Assembly (NCBI GenBank): GCA_017553025.1
Contig: JAFZNF010000144.1
Span: 1-5,686 of the forward strand
Origin: Clostridia bacterium
GTDB taxonomy: Bacteria > Bacillota_A > Clostridia > UBA1381
DNA: 5,686 bases
Direction of reading: 5' to 3'
Shown here: piece by piece, positions 1 through 5,428 of the stretch
How positions within the stretch are numbered: the first letter of the stretch is position 1
Layout of the letters: each line of letters begins with the position of its first letter
The notes under the pieces: generated by a model
What the model was told of the DNA's origin: nothing
The model's input: the letters and a program-made list of their open reading frames with translations, nothing else
The model's database searches: none
Made by a program: the position numbers and the translations under genes

Positions 1-520
1 AGTCACGGCAGAAAAGCGTTATAAAATCATTGTCAATCTCTATTGCGATATTACGGCTCCCGCAGGAACAACTAATGCTTTCGTTTTTCGCAAGCTCGTT
101 TATATGCTCAACCGCCTCAAAAATTACGGAAAGCTCTTCGCTGACTTTAAAATCATCTTCAAGCTCATTTATGAGTTTTTCCTGCTCGGCAATCTCGCCT
201 CGTATCTTTGCATCATCACCGATAAACAATATGCCAAATCCCGATTCGCTGCACGTAAGAACAAAAAAATCGTTATGCCAGAAAGCAATTTTTCGTATAT
301 TGTAAAGATGTGTTTCGCCGCAAATGGGACAATCCACCGAAAAGGCATATCTGTCTTTTTTAGAAGAAACGCGGACATTTGGGTTTTTACACATACTGTT
401 TGCGCATAAAAAGTCTGTGCCTGAATTTTCCGAAAAGTCGAAAAGGTTTACACCGCGTACTGTAATTGTTGAACAGCAGGGACATATATATCCGATAGAT
501 TTTTTAAATTCTTTTATCAT
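1..520 (-). CDS. Cysteine-rich putative zinc-binding protein (3'-truncated by window edge)
   Basis: This reading frame starts at an ATG at 520-518 and stays open for 173 codons to the left edge, so the C-terminus is missing. I do not recognise the family with certainty. Visible cysteines are C13-P-C15-C16, C39, C44, C64-P-I-C67-G, C90, C151-S-C153-G and C171. This spacing suggests two or three zinc-ribbon-like knuckles, with a resemblance to CpXC-type proteins. Residues 102-147 are rich in Glu, Asp and Lys and look helical or coiled, separating the N-terminal from the C-terminal cysteine cluster. There is no signal peptide or membrane segment, so it is probably cytoplasmic. The ATG shares one base with the ogg stop (TAATG) and has no strong ribosome binding site of its own, so translation is probably coupled to ogg. 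The function is unknown. Nucleic-acid binding is possible given the zinc knuckles and the repair-gene partner, but that is inference. Confidence 0.85.
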   Translation of the reverse strand, partial: MIKEFKKSIGYICPCCSTITVRGVNLFDFSENSGTDFLCANSMCKNPNVRVSSKKDRYAFSVDCPICGETHLYNIRKIAFWHNDFFVLTCSESGFGILFIGDDAKIRGEIAEQEKLINELEDDFKVSEELSVIFEAVEHINELAKNESISCSCGSRNIAIEIDNDFITLFCRD

Positions 521-1389
521 TACTCTATTCCAATCTTATTTTCTCTTGCCCAATAGAAGAGATATTGCTGTGCAAATCCGCCCAAATCTCCGAATTTGTT
601 GTTTGCAAATTCTGAAATGGTTTCCTTTGTCTGCTCCTTATCAAAATAGCAGTATTCCATAATACGCTTTACCCATACATCAACGGGAAATCCCTCGTGC
701 TTTTCAAGTCCGAACAAAAGTATGCAGGAGGCGACCTTTTCGCCAACGCCTGAAAGCCTTAAAAGCTGGGACTTTGCATAATCAAATGATGCATTTTTAA
801 GCGATGCAAGGTCAATTTGCCCGTTTTTCACCGCCTTTGCTGCGGCTAATATGTATTTGTCGCGGAAACCCGCCTTAATTACCGACAAATCCTCAAGTGA
901 AAGTGCAGAAAGGGTTTCGGCTGTGGGAAATTTATGATATATACGCCCGCCCTTGACAAATTCTTCTCCAAAATTTGCGCATAAAAGCTCGATGATTTTT
1001 TTAATTCTCGGTATATTGTTGCTTGCCGAAATTATAAAGGAAATAAGGCACTCAAACGCGTCCTGATTAAGGATACGTATTCCGCCCCCGAAAGAGATTG
1101 CATTTTTCAAAACAGCATCTTTTGAAAGCTCGGCTTTTACTGTCTCGTAATCGCGTTCCAAATCAAAATAATGTTTCCATATGCGGTTAAAGGTGTCAAG
1201 ACTTGTATCCTTAAAAATTATTTTTCCGTCCTTTTGGCAAATATGCAGATATCTACCTTGCGCAACACCCGAAAATCCGTCCTCGTCATAGTTCCAGCGG
1301 AAACATTGACCGCAGTCAAAGGTATGAAAGAGGTCAAAAGAGGACATATCATAAAGTATAAGGTCGTTATTTTTTTCACAAATTCTCAT
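520..1389 (-). CDS. ogg: 8-oxoguanine DNA glycosylase / AP lyase, OGG1 type
   Basis: A bifunctional base-excision repair enzyme that removes 8-oxoguanine opposite cytosine and nicks the abasic site. The 289 residues are close to the usual size of clostridial OGG1 homologues. The N-terminal OGG domain carries the signature CGQCFRW at 26-32. The helix-hairpin-helix GPD domain follows, with the hairpin LSGVGEKVASC at 212-222, in which K218 matches the Schiff-base lysine (human K249), and PVDV at 235-238, in which D237 matches D268. Damage- and cytosine-recognition positions are also present: N124-N125 and R128 (human N149-N150 and R154), R176 (R204), Q274 (Q315) and F278 (F319), so the enzyme should be active. 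The start at 1389 keeps the whole N-terminal strand. There is no Shine-Dalgarno sequence, and a promoter sits immediately upstream, suggesting a near-leaderless message. The gene overlaps the next one by one base. Confidence 0.96.
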   Translation of the reverse strand: MRICEKNNDLILYDMSSFDLFHTFDCGQCFRWNYDEDGFSGVAQGRYLHICQKDGKIIFKDTSLDTFNRIWKHYFDLERDYETVKAELSKDAVLKNAISFGGGIRILNQDAFECLISFIISASNNIPRIKKIIELLCANFGEEFVKGGRIYHKFPTAETLSALSLEDLSVIKAGFRDKYILAAAKAVKNGQIDLASLKNASFDYAKSQLLRLSGVGEKVASCILLFGLEKHEGFPVDVWVKRIMEYCYFDKEQTKETISEFANNKFGDLGGFAQQYLFYWARENKIGIE

Positions 1390-1398
1390 AACTTAGAC

Positions 1399-1427
1399 AG
1401 TATATCATATTTTTTAGTATTTATCAA
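1399..1427 (-). promoter_or_regulatory. Sigma-A promoter for ogg, giving a near-leaderless transcript
   Basis: Read on the minus strand, a -35 box TTGATA (1427-1422) is followed by exactly 17 bases and a -10 box TATACT (1404-1399). The expected start point falls at about 1394-1392, only 3-5 bases before the ogg ATG at 1389. An overlapping alternative -10, TATGAT at 1409-1404, would move the start to about 1397 but lacks a good -35. Confidence 0.7.
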
Positions 1428-1429
1428 TA

Positions 1430-1472
1430 ATTTGCCTATATTTTTTCAAAATAATTGACAAAGAAGGCAAAT
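1430..1472. repeat. 8-bp inverted repeat between the ogg and aminopeptidase promoters
   Basis: The arm ATTTGCCT at 1430-1437 is mirrored by AGGCAAAT at 1465-1472, with a 27-base AT-rich centre. The left arm abuts the upstream side of the ogg -35 box, and the right arm lies in the spacer of the aminopeptidase promoter. The arrangement could be a split operator for a dimeric regulator. An 8-bp match in AT-rich DNA can also arise by chance. Confidence 0.35.
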
Positions 1473-1483
1473 AAAACTATAAT
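1455..1483 (+). promoter_or_regulatory. Perfect consensus sigma-A promoter for the M18 aminopeptidase
   Basis: TTGACA at 1455-1460, a 17-base spacer and TATAAT at 1478-1483 match the housekeeping consensus at all twelve positions. Transcription should start near 1490, leaving a leader of about 16 bases that contains the AAGGAG ribosome binding site. Confidence 0.88.
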
Positions 1484-1492
1484 AAGCGGTAT

Positions 1493-1498
1493 AAGGAG
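1493..1498 (+). promoter_or_regulatory. Ribosome binding site fixing the aminopeptidase start at 1506
   Basis: AAGGAG lies 7 bases before the ATG at 1506. It rules out the longer in-frame TTG start at 1455, which is itself part of the -35 box and so upstream of the transcript. Confidence 0.9.
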
Positions 1499-1505
1499 TG
1501 ATATT

Positions 1506-2915
1506 ATGGGTATCAAAGAAAATCTTGAGAAGTTAAAATACAGTACAAAAGATGTATACTCGCATATTCCGACTGAAAAAAGACGAGAAATGCTTGACCT
1601 TTGCGATGAGTATATGGAATTTTTGGACAATGGTAAAACTGAGCGCGAATGCGTAAGTACTGCCGTAAAAATGGCGGAAAGCCAAGGGTTTGTACCATTT
1701 CACAAAAAGGAAACGCTTAAGGCGGGGGATAAGGTATATTTTATAAACAGGAAGAAGAATATTATGCTTGCCGTTATCGGGAGCGAGAATATAGAAAAGG
1801 GCGTAAACATAGTGGGTGCGCACATAGACTCACCGCGTCTTGATCTAAAGCAAAATCCCCTTTATGAGTCCAATGGTCAGGCGCTTTTAAAAACACATTA
1901 CTACGGCGGGATTAAAAAATATCAGTGGACGGCAACGCCTCTTGCCATACACGGTGTATGCTATACAAAAGACGGCGGGCAGGTAGAAATTTGTGTCGGA
2001 GAAAAAGAGGAAGACCCCGTTTTTTGTATTACCGACTTACTTCCTCATCTTTCACGCGAACAGATGTCAAAAAAGCTGTCCGAGGCAATAGAGGGCGAGT
2101 CTTTAAATATTTTGGTAGGCGGAATGGGCGTTAATGACTGTGAAATAGAGCATAGCGTAAAAATGAATGTTTTGAATATTTTGAATATTGCATACGGTAT
2201 AACGGAGGAGGCTTTTTTGTCCGCAGAGCTTGAGATTGTGCCGAGCTTTAAAGCCAAAAATGTAGGCTTTGATATGAGCTTTGTAGGAGCGTATGGGCAG
2301 GACGACAGAGTTTGTGCGTTTACCGCGTTAAAAAGTATTTTTGATATTGAAAATCCTCAAAAAACAGCAGTTTGCCTGCTTGTGGATAAAGAGGAAATCG
2401 GCTCCGAGGGAAATACCGGAATGATGTCGAAATTCTTTGATATGGCAATTGCTGAGCTTATAAATAAACTTGACGGCGCTTGCGATATGATAAAATATAA
2501 CAGAGTTATAAGAAACAGTGCCTGTATGTCAAGCGATGTGAGTGCCGCACTTGACCCGAACTATGAAAGTGCGTTTGAAAAACAAAATTCAGCTTTGGCA
2601 GGACGTGGTATAGCAATTATGAAATATACGGGCGCCGGCGGAAAGTCAGGCTCGTCCGATGCGTCAAGCGAGTTTATGCACGATATACTTTCAATTATGG
2701 ATAACAACGGTGTAATATGGCAGAGCTGTGAGCTTGGAAAGGTTGATAAAGGCGGCGGAGGAACGATTGCAAAGTATGTCGCAAACCTGAATATGAATGT
2801 TGTTGACTGCGGTGTGCCTGTACTTTCAATGCACTCGCCTTTTGAGGTGACTGCCAAGGGCGATATTTATATGGCATATAAAGCATACCTTGCATTTTAC
2901 AATGACAGCATCTAA
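1506..2915 (+). CDS. apeA: M18 family zinc aminopeptidase (aminopeptidase I type)
   Basis: A cytosolic di-zinc metallopeptidase that trims N-terminal residues from peptides. The 469 residues match the usual M18 length. The family landmarks occur in order: the metal-ligand motif GAHIDSPRLDLK with H106 and D108, GQDDRV at 264-269 supplying the bridging Asp, DKEEIGSEG at 294-302 with E296 as probable catalytic base and E297 as ligand, SSDVSAALDP with D344, a Gly/Ser-rich loop YTGAGGKSGSSDAS at 374-387, and MHSPFE at 442-447 with ligand H443. All expected ligands are present, so it should be active. The sequence resembles the group named apeA (M18 aminopeptidase 1) more than apeB, because of the HIDSPRLDLK form of the first motif. 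There is no signal peptide. It is a single-gene unit, with its own consensus promoter upstream and a terminator beginning inside its stop codon. Confidence 0.96.
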   Translation: MGIKENLEKLKYSTKDVYSHIPTEKRREMLDLCDEYMEFLDNGKTERECVSTAVKMAESQGFVPFHKKETLKAGDKVYFINRKKNIMLAVIGSENIEKGVNIVGAHIDSPRLDLKQNPLYESNGQALLKTHYYGGIKKYQWTATPLAIHGVCYTKDGGQVEICVGEKEEDPVFCITDLLPHLSREQMSKKLSEAIEGESLNILVGGMGVNDCEIEHSVKMNVLNILNIAYGITEEAFLSAELEIVPSFKAKNVGFDMSFVGAYGQDDRVCAFTALKSIFDIENPQKTAVCLLVDKEEIGSEGNTGMMSKFFDMAIAELINKLDGACDMIKYNRVIRNSACMSSDVSAALDPNYESAFEKQNSALAGRGIAIMKYTGAGGKSGSSDASSEFMHDILSIMDNNGVIWQSCELGKVDKGGGGTIAKYVANLNMNVVDCGVPVLSMHSPFEVTAKGDIYMAYKAYLAFYNDSI

Positions 2916-2942
2916 AAAACAGGAGTTAATCTCCTGTTTTTT
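2914..2942. terminator. Bidirectional rho-independent terminator between convergent genes
   Basis: A perfect 12-bp stem pairs 2914-2925 with 2931-2942 around a 5-base loop. The plus strand ends in seven T residues (2937-2943), and the minus strand ends in six T residues from the A-run at 2914-2919. It serves both the aminopeptidase and the HprK-like gene. The aminopeptidase TAA (2913-2915) enters the left arm, the minus-strand TAA (2928-2926) lies in the loop, and the last HprK-like sense codons form the right arm. Confidence 0.95.
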
Positions 2943-3663
2943 TGTACTCTTCTTTTGTGAGTCCTTCAAATGCGACCTTTACAGATTGTTCCGAAATGTC
3001 ACAGCCGAGAAAGTATACGGGAACACGCGACAGCATAAGGTCGATAAGCTCCAATGTTTTTCCTAAACTTTGGGCACTTTTGGGCATATATACTTGGTTC
3101 ATAATTCTGTTAAGGCAATTTTTGGGTATTTGCTTTGATATTGACGGCTTTTTGCTTCGGCTTAAAAATGTGATACTAAAAAGCGGCACAGTACGGTTTT
3201 TTTGCCAGCCCTCCTTGCCTGCCCAAGGTGTAGAGCATACGAAAACTTTGTTATCTTTAATTCTGATGATAGGCTTATCTCCGTTAATTATGTCAACCGC
3301 TTTTCCCAAATACCTGCGCCAAAGGAGAATGTGCGTTGATTTGCCCGTTCCGCTCGGCGCAGTAAAGAGGTATGCGCCGTTTTTATATGAAATTGCCGCT
3401 CCGTGAAAAACAAAAGCACCAAATTCGGGCAGTCTTTCAGCAATGGCGCGGTATATACATAAAAATTCCGCATACTCGGGGGTTGCAGGTTCCTTTGCCT
3501 TTTCAAGCTCATATTGCAGCTTCTCTCTAGATATGCAAACCTCTATATCGGGACTTTGGGACGGCTCTTTTATATAATCCCTGCAAAGCTCCTTTGCAAG
3601 AGGATATAGAGGGGTTATTTTTATAATAAGACCTGCAATTTTTATAAAAAATACATCACCCAT
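2926..3663 (-). CDS. HPr kinase-like / PEPCK-like P-loop protein, function unknown
   Basis: A 245-residue cytoplasmic protein whose second half resembles the kinase fold of HPr kinase and PEP carboxykinase. The conserved order is FHGAAI (H88), then the P-loop APSGTGKST (102-110, K108 and S109), then INGDKPIIR (D129), then TPWAGKEGW (145-153). H88 and D129 line up with the HprK active-site His and second catalytic Asp. The first Asp of the HprK pair is replaced by G128, and the HprK/P signature after the P-loop is not evident. It is also shorter than true HprK (about 310 residues), and its N-terminus does not look like the HprK N-domain. Related HprK-like proteins occur with RiPP and PqqD-type systems, but no such partner is visible here. 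It is the second gene of an operon with mtaB, two bases after its stop. The substrate is unknown; the nearby HPr-like protein is a candidate. Confidence 0.85.
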   Translation of the reverse strand: MGDVFFIKIAGLIIKITPLYPLAKELCRDYIKEPSQSPDIEVCISREKLQYELEKAKEPATPEYAEFLCIYRAIAERLPEFGAFVFHGAAISYKNGAYLFTAPSGTGKSTHILLWRRYLGKAVDIINGDKPIIRIKDNKVFVCSTPWAGKEGWQKNRTVPLFSITFLSRSKKPSISKQIPKNCLNRIMNQVYMPKSAQSLGKTLELIDLMLSRVPVYFLGCDISEQSVKVAFEGLTKEEYKKTGD

Positions 3664-3665
3664 TT

Positions 3666-4964
3666 TCAGTTCTCCTCAATTATTTTTCCAATAAAAGAGC
3701 CGTTTATTATACTCTCCAAATGAACTTTTTTATACATTCCCGATAGGTCATTTTCGGTTTCTACCAAAACATTCATATAGTTATCGGTTTTTCCTTCAAA
3801 GGATTTGCCTTGGCGCTGTTCAAAAAGCACTTCTTTATTCTTACCTACAAACTTTTTCATAAATTCGTATTTGGATTTGTCGGTAATTTCTTTTACGATT
3901 TTACTGCGCTCAGCCTTTATACTTGCCGGCACCTGATTTGGGAAACCGTCGGCAGGTGTACCGCGCCGTCTTGAATACTGGAATATATGCGCACCTGAAA
4001 AGGAAACCTTTTCCAAAAATTCGCAGGTTTTAGAAAATTCTTCATCGGTTTCACCGGGAAATCCTACCATTACGTCTGTAGTTATCGAAACGTCAGGAAA
4101 ATGCTTTCTAAGCCCCGAAACTATTTCAAAATATTCATCAGCCGTATACTTTCTGTTCATTCGCTTTAGGGTTTCGTCACAGCCGCTTTGAAGTGACAGA
4201 TGAAAATGATGGCAAAGTTTTTTTGCGCCGCTGATTTTTTGGATAAATTCTGCATTTAGCGTCATAGGCTCAATAGAGCTCAGGCGTATACGCTTTATAC
4301 CGTCAATCTTGTCGGCAGAAAGGAGTAGGTCGCAAAGGGTGCAGTCTCCCAAATCAAGACCGTAAGAGGCGATGTGTATTCCGACATATGTCACTTCGGA
4401 AAATCCTGCAAGAGAAAGCCTTTTTGTTTCTTCCAAAACATCGGAAAGCGCACGGCTCCTTATAGGACCTCTTGCATAGGGGATTATGCAGTATGAACAA
4501 AACTGATTACACCCCTCCTGCACCTTTATATATGCCCTTGTGCGGTCTTGATAATCGGATATTGCAAGAGGCTCGAATTCGTGAATGTGCGAAATATCGC
4601 TTCTGTGTGAATAAAAATTTTCGCCCGTATGCTCTTTTAACAGCTCAACGATTTTCTCGCGTTCCTTTGCACCCAATACGAGGTTTACACCCTCTATTTT
4701 TGCCACATCATCTGGTGAAACCTGTGCATAACAGCCTGTTACGATTATATAAGCATTCTCATTCATTTTTTTTGCACGGCGGATAATCTGGCGCGATTTT
4801 CTGTCGCTCATACCCGTTACAGTGCAGGTATTTATAACATAAATATCGGCAGGCGTTTCAAAATCGCAGACTTTATAGCCGTTTTTTAAAAACAGCTCGC
4901 TCATAGCCTCTGTTTCATATTGATTAACTTTGCAGCCGAGTGTGTAAAAAGCAACTTTCTTCAT
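3666..4964 (-). CDS. mtaB: tRNA t6A37 methylthiotransferase MtaB (radical SAM)
   Basis: Adds a methylthio group to N6-threonylcarbamoyladenosine at position 37 of ANN-decoding tRNAs, giving ms2t6A. It is 432 residues long, with the three domains of the MiaB/RimO/MtaB family. The UPF0004 domain holds the first iron-sulfur cluster ligands C11, C47 and C78. The radical SAM core follows, with CxxxCxxC at C152, C156 and C159 and the downstream motifs LQSGCD and TTDVMVGFPGET. A C-terminal TRAM RNA-binding domain spans roughly 367-430. The N-terminus FYTLGCKVNQYET is the MtaB/YqeV form rather than MiaB or RimO. I chose the ATG at 4964 because GAGGA precedes it at 5 bases; an in-frame ATG at 4985 has no ribosome binding site. 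It is the first gene of an operon with the HprK-like gene, under the promoter at 5009-5037. Confidence 0.96.
   Translation of the reverse strand: MKKVAFYTLGCKVNQYETEAMSELFLKNGYKVCDFETPADIYVINTCTVTGMSDRKSRQIIRRAKKMNENAYIIVTGCYAQVSPDDVAKIEGVNLVLGAKEREKIVELLKEHTGENFYSHRSDISHIHEFEPLAISDYQDRTRAYIKVQEGCNQFCSYCIIPYARGPIRSRALSDVLEETKRLSLAGFSEVTYVGIHIASYGLDLGDCTLCDLLLSADKIDGIKRIRLSSIEPMTLNAEFIQKISGAKKLCHHFHLSLQSGCDETLKRMNRKYTADEYFEIVSGLRKHFPDVSITTDVMVGFPGETDEEFSKTCEFLEKVSFSGAHIFQYSRRRGTPADGFPNQVPASIKAERSKIVKEITDKSKYEFMKKFVGKNKEVLFEQRQGKSFEGKTDNYMNVLVETENDLSGMYKKVHLESIINGSFIGKIIEEN
3672..3677 (-). promoter_or_regulatory. Ribosome binding site of the HprK-like gene, embedded in mtaB
   Basis: GAGGAG on the minus strand (3677-3672) is also the Glu-Glu codon pair near the mtaB C-terminus. 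It lies 8 bases before the ATG at 3663, supports that start, and suggests translational coupling. Confidence 0.88.
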
Positions 4965-4969
4965 AATTT

Positions 4970-4974
4970 TCCTC
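4970..4974 (-). promoter_or_regulatory. Ribosome binding site fixing the mtaB start at 4964
   Basis: GAGGA (4974-4970, minus strand) is 5 bases upstream of ATG 4964. It would lie inside the coding region if translation began at 4985. Confidence 0.8.
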
Positions 4975-5008
4975 AAAAATGCCATAAATGAGCAATAATA
5001 TTACGCAT

Positions 5009-5037
5009 ATTATATAAAATTTATCCAAAAACTTCAA
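5009..5037 (-). promoter_or_regulatory. Sigma-A promoter for the mtaB - HprK-like operon
   Basis: On the minus strand, TTGAAG (5037-5032), a 17-base spacer and TATAAT (5014-5009) form a good housekeeping promoter. The start point is expected near 5002, giving a leader of about 38 bases before mtaB. Confidence 0.75.
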
Positions 5038-5044
5038 TACCCCA

Positions 5045-5073
5045 TTGACTATTTTTGAAAAAAGTTGTATTAT
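5045..5073 (+). promoter_or_regulatory. Sigma-A promoter for the HPr-like gene
   Basis: TTGACT at 5045-5050, a 17-base spacer and TATTAT at 5068-5073 predict a start near 5080 and a leader of about 27 bases. Its -35 box is only 7 bases from the -35 box of the divergent mtaB promoter. Confidence 0.75.
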
Positions 5074-5092
5074 GAAGTTGAAATTTAAGACA

Positions 5093-5098
5093 GGGAGG
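5093..5098 (+). promoter_or_regulatory. Ribosome binding site of the HPr-like gene
   Basis: GGGAGG lies 8 bases before the ATG at 5107. This is strong and well placed, suggesting efficient translation. Confidence 0.88.
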
Positions 5099-5106
5099 AA
5101 TTTATT

Positions 5107-5337
5107 ATGAAAACTTTTAATCTTTCGCTGAACTGTATTAACGACGTCAAGGATTTTGTAAACATTGTGTCAAAGTACGATTTTGATATTGATTTGACTT
5201 CGGGAAGATATGTAGTTGACGCAAAGTCAATTATGGGAATATTCAGCCTTGATTTGTCAAAACCTATTAAAGCGGAAATTCACTCCGATGACTGCGACCA
5301 ATTTATTGATGAAATTGGAAAATTTATAGTTGATTGA
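5107..5337 (+). CDS. HPr-fold, Crh-like protein lacking the phosphocarrier histidine
   Basis: A 76-residue cytoplasmic protein of the HPr family. Canonical HPr is about 85-88 residues and passes phosphate through His15 in a GIHARPA-type loop. Here that loop reads LNCINDVKDF (8-17), is about three residues shorter, and contains no histidine; the only His is H59. The rest aligns well with HPr: SKYDFDI at 22-28, then AKSIMGIFSLDL at 39-50, which matches the Ser46 region (KSIMGVMSLG) of HPr and places S41 at the regulatory serine. It therefore cannot act as a normal sugar-PTS carrier but could be a regulatory phosphoprotein, as Bacillus Crh is. It has its own promoter, a strong ribosome binding site and a strong terminator, so it is monocistronic. 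The family assignment is firm; the role, and phosphorylation by the neighbouring HprK-like protein, are inferred. Confidence 0.88.
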   Translation: MKTFNLSLNCINDVKDFVNIVSKYDFDIDLTSGRYVVDAKSIMGIFSLDLSKPIKAEIHSDDCDQFIDEIGKFIVD

Positions 5338-5354
5338 TTGAACATTCGAATTTT

Positions 5355-5385
5355 TGCGTAAAAGTATGCCTTAAAAGGCATACTT
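5355..5385 (+). promoter_or_regulatory. Weak candidate sigma-G promoter for spoVAD
   Basis: TGCGTA at 5355-5360, an 18-base spacer and CATACTT at 5379-5385 resemble the forespore sigma-G pattern, roughly TGMATA and CATWMTA, with one mismatch in each box. spoVA genes are sigma-G-dependent in Bacillus, which motivates the call. The -10 match lies inside the terminator stem and may be coincidental. No good sigma-A promoter is seen in 5338-5428. Confidence 0.3.
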
Positions 5386-5389
5386 TTTT
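5360..5389 (+). terminator. Rho-independent terminator after the HPr-like gene
   Basis: A self-complementary run pairs 5360-5370 with 5377-5387 (11 bp) around a TTAAAA loop, ending in six T residues at 5384-5389. It starts 22 bases after the HPr-like stop and should separate that gene from spoVAD. Confidence 0.92.
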
Positions 5390-5411
5390 GCATTTTGCGG
5401 AAAAATAGGGA

Positions 5412-5421
5412 AAAGGAAGTG
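5412..5421 (+). promoter_or_regulatory. Ribosome binding site of spoVAD
   Basis: AAAGGAAGTG matches nine of ten bases of the full anti-Shine-Dalgarno complement AAAGGAGGTG. The core is 9 bases from ATG 5429 but only 3 from the in-frame ATG at 5423, favouring 5429. Confidence 0.75.
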
Positions 5422-5428
5422 AATGTTT

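Noticed and set aside
30..662. Plus-strand open frames of 91-112 codons
   Set aside because: They lie antisense to the cysteine-rich gene and ogg, have no family resemblance, and overlap each other in different frames.
1455..1505. N-terminal extension of the aminopeptidase from a TTG codon at 1455
   Set aside because: The TTG is the first half of the -35 box, upstream of the predicted transcript, and an AAGGAG site points to ATG 1506.
2942..3406. Plus-strand open frame of 154 codons
   Set aside because: It is the antisense shadow of the HprK-like gene, whose P-loop and operon position make the minus strand the coding one.
4965..4985. Seven-residue N-terminal extension of MtaB from an ATG at 4985
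   Set aside because: No ribosome binding site precedes it, and the extension is absent from the typical MtaB N-terminus, while GAGGA precedes ATG 4964.
5030..5079. 7-bp inverted repeat AACTTCA (5030-5036) and TGAAGTT (5073-5079) around the divergent promoters
   Set aside because: Too short in AT-rich DNA, and the left arm is largely the -35 box itself. It is kept only as a note because it spans both promoters.
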